A stretch of 64,000 bases of DNA, from contig NW_022985558.1 in NCBI RefSeq assembly GCF_010093815.1, positions 254,640 to 318,639 on the forward strand, in the 5' to 3' direction. Position numbers and translations under genes: made by a program. The notes under the pieces were generated by a model. That model ran no database searches, was not told where the DNA came from, and worked only from the letters and a program-made list of their open reading frames with translations. This stretch comes from Pseudovirgaria hyperparasitica. Lineage: Eukaryota > Ascomycota > Dothideomycetes > Acrospermales > Acrospermaceae. Below are positions 29,801 to 41,175 of this stretch, in pieces (position 1 is the first letter of the stretch; each line of letters begins with the position of its first letter).

Positions 29801-32442
29801 CCGGAGAAACCAAAACCTTCTCCCAAGTCACCCGAGTTACTGAAGAGAGTCTCTACGCCAGTTTCTATTGCGAGTCTTGAAGAATCTTCCAAAGAGGCCA
29901 AGTCGTCACCCTCGAGCCTTCGGTCTAGTCGAGATGTCGTCATCGAACGGGCAGTCCCGTCTCTTGACACCTCTGGACGGACGTCACCGAGCAAAAGTGT
30001 CTTGAACCGATTTAGTCAAAACCTCCAAGCAAACCGGACCGCAGCCGCCTCAAGAAGTCCTGTCATCGAAGACAGCGAAAGCAGAATTGAAGAGGTCAAA
30101 AGACAGTCACCAACAAAGGTCGCGTTCAATCGGTTCAGTATGGCCGAGAAGGCTAAGCATGACGATAGTCCTCTACAGACGCCGTCTAAGAACACAGACT
30201 TGAGAGAGCTCCCGAAGCCGAACGTACAGACGCCCGTCAAGATAAGTGTCGAAGTCAAACGACCACTGCCTGTACCCTCCCCAAAGCCATCATTGACAAA
30301 GGCCCTACCTCCAACGCCGATCCCTGCCACGCCAGAGAAGAAGGAAGCCCGGGATGAACAAGCTGTAGATGATCTGTCTAACGTGTCTGTGAAGAGCGCT
30401 ACCTCTCTGTGGGGCCGTCAGTCGGCCTCTGCATCCCCTGAGGTATCTAGAAGCAGAGAGCCTATCAAATTGCCCACTCGTGCTGACGAGCGCGCTGCAG
30501 AAGAAGAGGCCGGTCTTATAAAGCCGCAGTCTCAAAGGCCGGCGGGACTTGGTCTTGGTTTCATAACATCTGCTGCTCAACGGCCACATGTATCAACTCC
30601 GCCATTATCCGCGACGTCAAAACCTGTTCCATCGCAATCAAGCCCGCGATTCGATATACCGTCGTCTCAGCTCTCACCTCGACCCTCACCTCGCCCTTCC
30701 CCTAGACCCTCGCCTATTACTAGCAAGGAAGATCCCGATAACATCTTCTCAGATCGTTTCGATACGCCCCCTGATACCTCCGGTAGTCTACCCTCACACA
30801 TTGACACCCAACGCATTCTCCAATCTTCGCCCCTCTCTACAGAAAAGATCAAATCGCTGCGAAATCAGATCTGGGAACTAAGCCCCGAGGGCAAGCTCTC
30901 ACACATCCCAATACAAGAAGAACACGTTCTCTTTGAAGAGGAAATGTATCTCTCGACACACCTCTATTCATCCGAAAAGTCCCCCAGAGCCGCACAGGTA
31001 TTCCTCTGGGTGGGCGCCACAATTTCAGATACAGTCGTCGAGGACGCCCAGCAATACGGTCGGCAACACGCCAGGGACAACGGCGTCAAAGACGTCATTC
31101 TCGTCCGACAAGGAAAAGAGCCGCCGCAATTCTTCGAGGCGCTCGGTGGCATTATCATCACCCGTCGTGGCTCCCGCGAATCCTCAAAGAAGCCTTTCAT
31201 GCTCTGCGGCCGCCGTCATCTCGGCCACCTCGCATTCGACGAAGTCGACCTCGCGCTCAAGTCCCTCTGCTCCGGCTTTCCATTCGTCGTCGCCGCACCA
31301 CAATCCTCCGCCTTCGTGTGGAAAGGTATTGGCAGCTCTGCCGAAGAAGTCTCGGGCGCACGGCTCATCGCCATGGATCTCGCGCAATCCGGCGAGCTCT
31401 TGGAGATTGACGAAGGCATGGAAACCAGCGCATTCCTAAACTGTTTCCCGGGCCACGAGAGCCAGCGCATGCCGCGAAGCGCCGACCACTGGCGGTACAA
31501 GGCCGGCAGCGAGCGCTACCGCGCCCGGCTGTACCGCGTCGAACAATCGAGGACGCTCCCGAAGCAGGCCGGCGGTGGTGGAGGTGGCGGCGCCGGGGCG
31601 TTTCTCAGCACGCAGGTGAGCTCGTTCTCGAAGTTTCTTGGGGCGCGGAGGCCGAGTTGGCAGAGCTTCCTGCCGGCAAGTCCGAATAGTCTGCCTGATG
31701 CTCCTCCTCCAACTCCACCTCCTCCTCCTCACCATCATCATGATCCTCCACCTCCTTTAGCGCAGCAGTCACCAACATTATCTCCGCAGGCGACCATCCT
31801 CCGCAGTCCATTACCCAGCAGCCCGACGAAGCCCCTGCCGTCGCCGTCGTCATCCTGGCGCACCGACGTCAAGGAAATCGCCCCCTTTTGCCAGTCCGAC
31901 CTCGAAAGCGACGGCGTCTACGTGCTCGACGCCTTTTTCGAGATTTACATGTACGTCTTGCTTGTCCTCTCCTATAATCCCCATTCCCATCCCCCCTTTT
32001 TTTCTGTCCTCTCCAAAGAAAAAAGATGAAAGTAAAAAGAATTACTAACCGCAAAAACAGCATCCTAGCCCCCCTCTCAACCTCCCAATCCCCCTCCTTT
32101 GCCACGGCCTTGCTCTTCGCACAGGACTACGCCATCCTCGCCGCTTCGCTCGACGACAGGCCTTTTATCCCTGTTAGCACTGTCGTGCTCGAGGGCGTGC
32201 CGCGCGATATGCGCAGTGTGTTTCGCCGCTGGGATGAGGCGCAGGGTGTGGGTGGGAGTGCGGCTTTGATGGCTGGTAGGGTGGGACCTGGTGGTGTTGG
32301 TGCTGGTGCTGGTGCTGGTGTTGGGCTTGGGCTTGGTGGGCCGGGGGGTAGAGGTGGTGCTACGGGCATGGTGCAGAGAGGGCAGAGCTTGAGGGTTGTG
32401 GGGTTGGGCAAGGCGTTGAGTTTGACGGGACGGGTGCGGTGA
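26870..32442 (+). CDS. DUF4045-gelsolin-repeat protein
   Basis: Very large actin-linked candidate of 1798 aa. Exons 26870-27020, 27087-31950 and 32061-32442. The first exon gives a charged helix (MERIRKLDEQRNSEESERAR). The long middle (~60-1250) is disordered Ser/Pro/Lys sequence with the DUF4045-type region. It includes repeated SPSKRWSPTKSSWLESALNK and RRDELKESLLARKEEIKTKV motifs and a PSPRPSPRPSPRPSP tract near 1245. The C-terminal part from ~1320 has gelsolin-like repeats: HVLFEEEMYLSTHLYSSEKS, AAQVFLWVGATISDTVVEDA, then FPFVVAAPQSSAFVWKGIGS and SGARLIAMDLAQSGELLEID. A Pro/His insert (~1590) and a final gelsolin-like segment (FAQDYAILAASLDDRPFIPV) follow. Gelsolin folds bind actin; the role of this fungal fusion is not established. 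The Gly-rich tail is simple-sequence in origin. Confidence 0.85.
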
Positions 32443-32450
32443 GATGTGGT

Positions 32451-32475
32451 GGGATGGGATGGGATGGGATGGGAT
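32451..32475. repeat. (GGGAT)n
   Basis: Five copies of a five-base unit directly after the gelsolin-gene stop codon. Confidence 0.9.
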
Positions 32476-32960
32476 GTGTGTATACATACGTGTGTTATTG
32501 TGTTGTTGTAAGCTATGAGAACGAGATATCACGTCACCACACCACACCACACCACCCACAAGTGTAAGAAGAACAGGAAAGAAAGGGAGGATTATTCGTT
32601 CGGGCTGGTGCCAGTGGTCGTAAAGATACGAAACGGGAAAAGAGAGCTCGTCGTTGTCATCGTCATCGTCATCGTCGACACACGCTCGCAATCTCAATCT
32701 CAATTTCAACTTCAACTTCAATTTGATTTTTATTCCCCAACGGCGCAGTGTAGTATGTCTATCCAATTCAAATCCACACAATCCACACACTATAAGCCAA
32801 CCGTATCCTATCCTATCCTATCCAAGCAGAGAGGTCCGTTCCGTAGGTGCTTTAGCTAGCTAGTATACTTACTGTATGTAGTATCCCAAGGTCCCAAAGC
32901 GGCGAGGCAAATCTAGCAGGCAGACAGTAATCCAATCGATCAAGCACAACCGAAAAAAAA

Positions 32961-33002
32961 ATCCAATCCAATCCAATCCAATCCAATCCAATCCAATCCA
33001 AT
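32961..33002. repeat. (ATCCA)n
   Basis: About eight perfect copies, preceded by a run of nine A. Confidence 0.9.
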
Positions 33003-33147
33003 CACGTCTGATCCGATTCAATTCAATCCAATCACAACACATCACATCACATCACGTCTAAACCAATCCACATCCAGCATTTTAAACATGTCTCGTCAGG
33101 ATACACGCACGTCATCTCAGGGACACGCCCCCTCTCTTCCCACTCAC

Positions 33148-36143
33148 TCACTCGCGATAAAAGGTGGGATAGACAGGCGCCTTCACAAGCACGCTGCGGC
33201 CACGAATCTGCACGCTGAGACCGGCCGCCAGCCTGACGCGCTGCGGCTGCTCCTCCTTTGGCCCGTTCGAGCTCCCGGGCGCACTCAGACTGACCTGGCT
33301 GCCGCCGCCGACACCAGATGCAATCTTGCCGCCGGGCTTGGGCTTGCTGGAGCCCATGAGGCCACCGAACATGCCCTTGGAGCGCTTCTGGTCGTCTCTG
33401 GTGCTGCTGGCCTGTTGTGGGTCGGCGTCTGAGGCGTTAGTGTCGCTGGCGGCGCTGGCGGAGTCGGCGTCGTTGTTGTCGACGTACGGGTTCGTGAGGG
33501 CGGCGATGCTGGATTCGATGGTCATGAGTTCGGGGTTGATGAGGGTGCCGGGCTCGAAGTAGTCGATGTTGACGTCGCGGGACTCGAGGGGGAGGTGCAG
33601 GGCGATGCCGACGGCGAGCTCGATGATCATGGGCACGTTGCCGTGTAGTTCCGGGCTGGCGGCTTCCTGGAGGTACATTTCGAGGAAGCTGATGAGACTC
33701 TCGTTGAGGAGCTCGATGAGACGCTGGCGGTTTGTCGTGGCTTGAGGGGATCGCAGGACGTCGGACAGGCCTTCCAGAGTGGTCATGCGCCAGTTGATGA
33801 TCTTGGCCATGAGGGCCTCTTCTTCTTCGGCCGAGTGGACAGGGGGGCTGAAGCGTTTGATGTTGATTTGCATGGTCTTCAGCTGTGTACTGAGGCCGGA
33901 CTCAAGGTCTGGATGGAAGTACTTCTCAAAGACTTCGCGGTGTATCCAATTTGCAATCACGGAGCGTCCAACAACAATCATCTCCTTTGCACCGAGGCCG
34001 ACAGCCTCTTTGTTGACTGAGCCGTGCATCCACGGCGGAATGCCTTTCCAGTTCTTGCGAATGGAGTGGGCGAGCTGGGCGACGAGACCGTCGAGCCGCT
34101 TGAACCGAGCAGCATATTCAGAATCATCCAGCGATGTTCGTGACATTGACATGCGCTGGTTTGCAAGCGTATTCTGGAGCTGGTGAACCTGCGACTGCTG
34201 GTCGAAGAAATAGCGCTTGACTTTTTGGTATTTTTCGCCTGTGTCGGTGTTCAGCAGGTCAAATCACTTGCACGACATGCATGTCCACTCACGGAGTATC
34301 TCATGCTCTTTGCGCAAGTTGTCATAATCTTCCTCATTAATGTCTGACGCAGGACGCGGAGTTTCCCGCCCGGTCTCTCCCTCAGTCTTACCATTACCTC
34401 TATACGGCTGTCCTTGGGAGTTTTGTGGTACAACGCCAGCGGTGAAGCCAGCAACTCCGGGCGAGACATTCCCAGCTTGACCAGGCGCACCCGGTGGTAT
34501 CTGCAGAGAGCCTTCTCGCGTCGGTGGCCCTGGCAGCTTCTGACTTCCCATGTCCCCCGATCGCATGTTGTTCCTGTTATGAGACGGTGGAGGTGCCATC
34601 GGATTTGGTTCCTCGTTCGGGGTCGTTGAATCCTGAGCGCCGGCCTGTGGTTCGTAGGCTTGGTAGCCCGCTGGCGAAGGAGGATTGAACTGTTGGGCGG
34701 AAGGTGGCCTGCCCAGCAACTGTGGATCTTGAGTCTGCGGGTGATGAACTGGCTTCTCCCCGGAATGCAATTGCTGGCTTGGTCTCCTCAGAACTTGACT
34801 CTCTTGAAAGCCTAGAGGGACCTGTGGGGGCAGGGGCTGGTATTGCTGGGAATCCTGGTGAGGCGCAACGTAGGCAGGTGGTTGTCCGTGGGGAGGGGGT
34901 GGTTGAGGCTGGAATGCGTGGTAGGCTTGCTGTCCCTGGACGGGCGATTGAGGGTTGTCCTTTTGAGAATACGAGATAAAGGTACCTTGCGGCGGCTGTG
35001 CACTGTTCCCACTGCTTCCGCTTTGCTGTTCGGGGCTATAATTGGCAGAGTTGGCTTGATTTGGTGGATACTGGCCTTGGTTTGTGTCTAGACGAGCTGG
35101 AGTCTGGCGATACTGGTCGCGAAACTGTTCTGGCGGGGGCTGTTGACCGAAGGCCTGCTGTTGACTGTAGGCAGAATCTTTAAGAGGTACCTGCGGGGTA
35201 TGTCCTATCTGTGGAGAGTTGCCAGCAGCAGGCTGTTGCAAGAACGGGTCAAGGTTTGATTCGTCCTCTTCGGCAGAGGTAGTCAAGTTTGTGTTGGACG
35301 CCTGTCTCTGGTTCCAATTCTGCGGCTGTAGACGCTGCTGTTCCTCGCCCGGTGTGGGATACCTTGGCTGGCCGTCCGACTTTCTCAACGACACCCTGCG
35401 ATTAACTGGCCGTTGGTTTGCGAGGTTTTGATTCTGTACAGACGGTGGCTCTTTTGACGAAGACGAACCAAACAATTTATGACGGATAGACTTGGACTTG
35501 TGATGCTCCTTCTCGCCCTTGTCTCCTCTGTCTCCTCTTTCTCCTCTATACTGCTGCGGGCCTTCTGGGGAGTGGTGATGCAGGTATGAATGACGATGGT
35601 CCTGCTGAGGTGGGGGAGGCTGCTGTGTCTGCTGCTGCTGCTGCTGGGATTGCTGTTGCTGGGATTGCTGAGACTGTTGAACCTGCTGAGCCTGCTGAGC
35701 CTGCTGAGCCTGTTGAGACTGTAATTGTTGTTGTTGTTGTTGTTGTTGCTGCTGCTGTTGTTGTTGTTGGTATTGCTGCGATGGCGGGGAAGCTTCAGCG
35801 GCGTTTACCTGGGCGGCGACATTCACAGGCGGGCGGTCTAGCGATAGATTGGAAGAATGTCTATGACTCTGCGAGCGAGAAGGATGAGGACGAGGCTGCG
35901 ATGGATCAACAATCTGTTGCTGATACCGACGATCCTGGGGGTCGAGGGCTGTGAAATGAAATTGCAACAAGTCAGCTTGGTGGGCAAAGTGGACGGACAG
36001 TGGGCCTTGGGAACAACAGAGTTCGGGGACAGCTACACACACGCACCTGAGCTGGATGTCGACGAAGACTGCTGGCTGGACGGATTGCCCTGCGAAGGCT
36101 GCAACTTGTTGCTCGACGACTTGCTGCTAAAGAATGAGGGCAT
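33148..36143 (-). CDS. glutamine-rich conserved fungal protein, unknown function
   Basis: Exons (minus) 36143-36047, 35948-34293 and 34238-33148 give 947 aa. Donors are GTGCGT and GTGAGT and acceptors CAG. The first exon is MPSFFSSKSSSNKLQPSQGN, a Ser-rich, possibly lipid- or kinase-facing tail. Residues ~85-140 are a polyglutamine tract, then comes a long disordered region rich in Gln/Pro. The ordered part is the C-terminal ~400 residues. It opens with a coiled helix EKYQKVKRYFFDQQSQVHQL that crosses the last intron. Then come RFKRLDGLVAQLAHSIRKNW, MIVVGRSVIANWIHREVFEK, KIINWRMTTLEGLSDVLRS and IELAVGIALHLPLESRDVNI. I know this block as conserved among filamentous ascomycetes but cannot name a domain or a function. 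It lies tail-to-tail with the gelsolin gene. Confidence 0.8.
35625..35790 (-). repeat. CAG/CAA trinucleotide tract coding poly-Gln
   Basis: On the minus strand this part of the coding exon is mixed CAG/CAA with a few other codons. It encodes long Gln runs broken by Ala, Val and Ser. Such tracts change length quickly. Confidence 0.85.
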
Positions 36144-39100
36144 GGCAGTCGCTGGACGGGCAGAAGCAGCAGAAGTCGAGGCACAATCAGCCTTCAGTAG
36201 AGATGCGCGTGCGAAAGGAGAGTGTTTGGGATGAGAGTGAGTAAGTGAGTGTGTGTGTGGAGAGGGTGGGGGGCCGCACGCACACTCGCTCGCACGTACT
36301 CGGTCAGGAAGAAGATGAAGAAGAAGAAGAATGTCTGGTCGCGCAGGACGATTGGCTGAGCGGTAAAATACTCGTCGTCTCAGTTCTGCTGGATGATGAA
36401 TGATGGATGTTGACGGTTGGGCGATGTGCAGCAGTATCAGGTAGCCCCTACACACTCACTCTGTCTCTCCCATCAGTCTTCTCTCTCTCTCTTGTCTCAG
36501 CCCTAGTCCAGCCAGCCAAGGACGATAGGAGGAGCCAGGACGATTGTTCCCGCACGTGCCGGTGCAGCTGGTAATGGAAATTATATTCCCTTTCCACTGC
36601 CGATTCCAGTAATGCTGCAAACCCAGTCCACCACTTATCGGCGGTTGGACTGTTGGAGTCGTAGAGTGCTTGTGGGCCTTTGGTGGTGGCTGTGTTCCTA
36701 GGGGACGGACATTTTGGTAATAGGCCACCACATCTCCAACATGCACTAATACTCTTCTGCTTTTGGGGGCCTCTACAGCCTTGTCTGTTGTCTCTACTCC
36801 TTTGTGTCTACCTATTACACTCCCCGTCGCCTCGCTCATGGCTTGCCATCCACTGGCCTGTGTGGGATCCCATCCTTCACCGTACCGTACCACCGCAGTG
36901 GCCAGTCTGTCAGCTGCGTCTCGCCGCTCAATAAATAAAATCTCTTCATGTCCATGTCATTCAGCTCTGCGGGAAGATGCATGATATGTTGCATCTCGCT
37001 GTAACTCGCTGCTGATGCTTCGCTTTCTATTTATAGACGCTGCTCCGCTCCGCTCCCGCATAAATTGTGGGGTATCAGACTGTGATTCGTGCCTGGGGTG
37101 TATTTGATGCCTGAGGTGTAATTCCTGTCTAAGGCTTCATGTCTGCCTTGGGTGTTATTGATGTCTTAGGCAGCAAAAGTGCCTCAGGTACCGTATATAC
37201 ACAACCTCTCAACCTTACCTTATGCTCTCATCACACCAGGATCACATATCTTAGTAGTATCTTCAGCTCTTTCCATCCCCTACCTGCCCACATAGAGTGC
37301 GCATGTGAGTCTGCAATGGCTTCAGCGGAATTCATGTCCGATTAGCATGCACTTGTCTGCGACATAAAGTTATGACAAAAGCCGTCATAACTTCAAGAAA
37401 AAACACTCGTATCAAAGTCCCCACGCAGGTCCCTTAGGTGCCTACAAGTCATAAAGAAGATTCTTGGACTCTAGTGATACGAAGCTTGAGTCTACTGCAG
37501 ATGGTGATGGCCTAATATATTTCAACGGAGCTCATGTGTACAGTGTACATGGCCTCGACAATTTATCAATTCCAGAACAATATAGCGACAGAATTATAAG
37601 CACCAGACGCATTCACAATTACAAACCTAAACCGATGCCCTAGTCTTACCAAATAGGAAAACTTGTAAGGACTGGCCTCACCTCAGGCTGACATACCCAT
37701 TTCGGCGCTGACACCCTGGACGCCTCGTCATTCTCGGCCTTCAAGACGGATCGGTTATCGGCATCACAATGCTCGAGTACCTGCTTACTACTCCATAAGG
37801 CTGAGACCGCGTGCTCCTTTGGTCAGCTATGGCTGTCTACAATGGTGAGACAGCCAATCCATGTGGAAGCCTGATATGGTGGTTTCTAGTCATTGCTGCG
37901 TCTTCCCGGCCGTTGCTTCCAACATCCCGGTCTGCCTCGTGGCATTAACCTGACCACCGTTCATTGGGAGGATCTTGTACCATGGTCTTGGGTTTACATG
38001 TTTTTCTGGAGAAGTCTTGCATATCCAGCGATGCTGCGCGAGTCATCGTGAGCTGTATATGCGATACTATGCCCCGGCCCGTTTCGTCGCCGATTACGTT
38101 GACCAAAACTGATTCCCTACTACGACTATTCTGAATCAGAATGAAATCCACCAAGCCGACTAGTCAAGTAAAACACGATACGGATGGCTTGCCTTGTGCA
38201 CAACACCCGGCTGTCGGCACGTCGAAGTCCAAGTCTGTTAGCATTAGGTACAGTTCAAAACTCTCCGTGAGCAAATTGCCACGCGTTCAAACGCCGCAGT
38301 TCTCACTCCTCAACATGTCAGCTTCCTCTGATGGTGATACTCTTGTAGCAGTAAGGCTTTGTACATTGTGCCGAACACCCGACTGTACACTCACTCGTGG
38401 AGAAGACGTCATTCCTGACTTTACCAGAGTAAAGGAAAGAAAATAAGCATCATCTTATTGACGATTCACCGACTACATGCAAGACATGTCCGTTTTGGCT
38501 GACGGTAGCTCACTCAGACATTCGGCTGCCTGCCGCAAGGAGGACTGTGTGCTACTTCTCAAGGAGATCTGTTAGACTCTCCTTAGAGACTGTTGCATTT
38601 CTGGTACACGAGAAGGTACCTCAACCTCTCAGGTCTTCTACTACTACATACTCACCCTTCTAGACTATGCTCAAGAAGCTCTTATAACATGTTAAGAGTT
38701 ACTACCTTCACTGCTGCTATACACGATTGTCACATTGGACTTACCGCCGAGTATCTCTGGGGGTTTATCTACGCCCCCAACACATCTATCAGGATGACTT
38801 AAGAGAAAGACGTCGTCATCGACCAGATCAGGACCCGTTTTTTGTCTCAGAGCTCAAAGCTTACGATATCCAAGCTTTTCACAAGCTTTGATCCACCCAG
38901 CTGAAGAGACTATGCCTATGTGCATCGTCAAAGTCGGCACCCCTGAGGCACTCTGTCGTCCACGAAGCCCACGAGACCCTCTCAACCACCAACGACATGA
39001 CTCCCACTGACGCCTCTGCTTATCCTAACAGCATCCTCACGGCATCGCAAGTTCCGTAGCTTCGATGAAGAAGTAATCATGGACTGGTCGAGACTCATTC

Positions 39101-39253
39101 GGTCTGATTGTATAGACATATCTCGAGTATAAGAAGCAACTGCTTCTTCTCGAGAGAACAGCATCAAACAGCCACTCATCCCATCTCCTCCTCTCAACAG
39201 CACAGCTTCACAAGACCAAAGTCTTCTCCTCCATCCATCCATCTATCATCATC
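36144..39253. other. 3.1-kb intergenic stretch
   Basis: The first 800 bases are the promoter side of the Gln-rich gene, with ct/ga-rich simple sequence near 36240-36330 and 36480-36500. Near 37080-37190 the word gcct(g/a)aggtg recurs about six times. A 101-codon plus frame (38141-38446) and shorter ones further on show no domain. No gene is supported, though a small unknown gene cannot be ruled out. Confidence 0.5.
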
Positions 39254-40105
39254 ATGATATTCAATCTCCTCACCTCCGCCCTCGCGGCCTCCCTAATCGC
39301 AACCTCCCTCGCCTCCCCCCTTACAACCACCACCTCCCCCAACCCAAACAGCATGCCCGCAAGCCTCGCAAAACGCACCATCAACCCCAAAACCGCCAAC
39401 GGCGCCTACACCCAGTCCCAACGCGACGCCCAGCGCGCCGCCCTCATCCTCGCCGGCACCGAACAAGCCCGCCAATCCATCCTCCTCCCCAGCCCCCCCG
39501 ACGCCACAAACATCACCTTCCAATTCATCAACAACACCGTCGCCCCGCCCACCGGCGGCACAATCTTCCTCTCCACCCTCGCCAGCTTCCCCGCCCTCGA
39601 GGGCTCCTCGGTCGCCATGGCAATCGGCTTCATGAACCCCTGCGCCCTCAACACGCCCCACATCCACCCGCGCGCAAACGAGTTCCTCACCGTCGTCCAG
39701 GGCTCCCTCATCGGCTCCGTCATGCTTGAGCGCGACTCCGGCTTCGGAAACGTCGTCGGTGCGAACGGCGGCAACCCCATCGAACCCTCCGCCATCGCTC
39801 AGGCGGACGCCGTGCTCGCGAATTACACCGGCATGCTCTTCCCCAAGGGCAAGGTGCACTGGCAGTTCAACAACGAGTGCGAGCCCGCCGTGTTTGCGGC
39901 CGCGTTTGACGACGCGGATCCCGGGCGCGCGGAGATTGCGGCGCAGTTTTTCAGTGGCTTGCCTGCTGATACCGAGTTTAGCGCGACGGGCAATCAGCTG
40001 GATACGTTGAGTCCTGAGCAGATTTCCAAGTTGAGGGATAGTATTCCGAGTACGTTTGTGACGCTCAGTCAGGATTGTGCGAAGAGGTGTGGGATTCCGG
40101 CGTAG
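39254..40105 (+). CDS. secreted cupin-domain (germin/spherulin-like) protein
   Basis: Single exon, 283 aa. The N-terminus is a signal peptide (MIFNLLTSALAASLIATSLA, cut about residue 21), followed by a Thr/Pro/Asn-rich stretch and a LAKRT site where a Kex2-type protease could cut. The cupin barrel has motif 1 NTPHIHPRANEFLTVVQGSL (~133-152; two His and a Glu that bind a metal in germins) and motif 2 MLFPKGKVHWQFNNECEPAV (~195-214; third His). N-glycosylation sites are present (NIT, NNT, NYT). Proteins of this type are secreted in fungi and slime moulds (spherulin), but the enzyme activity of this one is not known. The coding sequence is very C-rich at third positions, unlike its AT-rich flanks. 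Confidence 0.9.
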   Translation: MIFNLLTSALAASLIATSLASPLTTTTSPNPNSMPASLAKRTINPKTANGAYTQSQRDAQRAALILAGTEQARQSILLPSPPDATNITFQFINNTVAPPTGGTIFLSTLASFPALEGSSVAMAIGFMNPCALNTPHIHPRANEFLTVVQGSLIGSVMLERDSGFGNVVGANGGNPIEPSAIAQADAVLANYTGMLFPKGKVHWQFNNECEPAVFAAAFDDADPGRAEIAAQFFSGLPADTEFSATGNQLDTLSPEQISKLRDSIPSTFVTLSQDCAKRCGIPA

Positions 40106-41175
40106 AGGCGGTAGTTTTACACTTGGGGAAATAGGGGTGGGGGGACCTGGGGGCTGGTATAAGCTTGGAGGGTGCGGGACTTTCATTTGTTTACTGTTTC
40201 TTTGGCTCGTACACACGTACACACACACTCTCTCTCTGTCTCTATTTCTTTCTTACCATCCCTTCATTCCATTCTCTTCTTCCATCCACTTTATTCTCTA
40301 CAAACCCCAGAGCATCGGAAATAGTAGCAGATCCTTATAGTCCCTCTTTTATCCATCTCCATCTCTTACTACAAACCGCGTAGATACAACATATATGAGA
40401 TTTTAAGATATAGATAGAATATATAGAGGAAGGCACCCGACCCAGAATTGAACTAGTCATTTACTCCTTACTCCCTATTTCCCCCCCTTCGCTCTTATAT
40501 TCTCTTCTATCTCTGCTCTTTACTCTATGATGCCCGATTATTAGTCCAGGATAGTATATAGTACAGAGTATAAACGCAGTAGAGGAAATAGAACAAATAG
40601 AACAAATAGAAGAAACAGAACTTATGTGTACACATAGTAAAGGCAGCGAATCCGGCCTGGTCTCGGTTAGTAGCGATGTATGTAGAGTGAAATTAGAAGT
40701 AGGGATCGAGGGAGAGGGTAGGTAGGCAGGTATTAGATCAACAAGGGGTATAAATAGCCAAAGATATATAGAGAAGAGACTATATACAGTAGGGATTATC
40801 TAGAGGAGAGGTTATATAAAATAGAGGTTATATAAACTAGAGGTCAAATAGAAGTAGAGGTTATAAAGAGCTACAGTTATAGATAGTTGGTAGGTGTTAG
40901 ATCACACACGGTGGCTTACTGCTACAATAAAGCTGTGGGACATGAACTTTATATAAATAGAAGTGGGTATGTGAATGGTAGAACTTCAAGTCTCTTATCC
41001 TCAAATTAGTCGATGTCAACATTGTGCCATGTAGGATCCTATCACTCTCAACTATGGGTATTATATTCGCTGTATAATGTCTAGTCAGTCCATCTATCAA
41101 CCAAATCTGATCTATGCCTGATTCCAACAAATCGTACACGTCTCGTCATAGCATTTTCAAGTCGTACAAACTCGT
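40106..41175. other. intergenic, low-complexity AT-rich
   Basis: Flanked by the cupin and cutinase genes. It holds CT-rich and TA-rich simple sequence, with imperfect repeats such as (tagaggttatata)n at about 40790-40880 and (gaacaaata)n near 40590-40620. No gene seen. Confidence 0.6.
40790..40885. repeat. imperfect tandem 'agaggttata' repeats
   Basis: The word gaggttata recurs about three times with related gaggtcaaat copies in under 100 bp, in AT-rich DNA. Confidence 0.6.

Larger units (their letters stand above)
32443..33147. other. microsatellite-rich zone between convergent genes
   Basis: The 3' flanks of two convergent genes are packed with short tandem repeats: (GGGAT)n near 32451-32475, (CACAC)-type near 32536-32555, (ATCGTC)n near 32656-32682, (TATCC)n near 32808-32825 and (ATCCA)n at 32961-33002. 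No gene is supported; the long minus frame here is repeat-derived. Confidence 0.75.

Noticed and set aside
32077-32790. 237-codon minus frame
   Set aside because: It runs through tandem microsatellites and across the end of the gelsolin gene; the sequence is repeat-derived.
38141-38446. 101-codon plus frame with the similar words LPCAQHPAVG and LCTLCRTPDC
   Set aside because: The internal similarity is short and there is no signal peptide, domain or splice context.
39293-40228. 311-codon minus frame
   Set aside because: Shadow of the cupin gene caused by its C-rich third positions.
40438-40466. tRNA-like T-arm (ttcaattctggg on the minus strand)
   Set aside because: Stem and loop lengths do not fit and no acceptor or anticodon arm can be folded.
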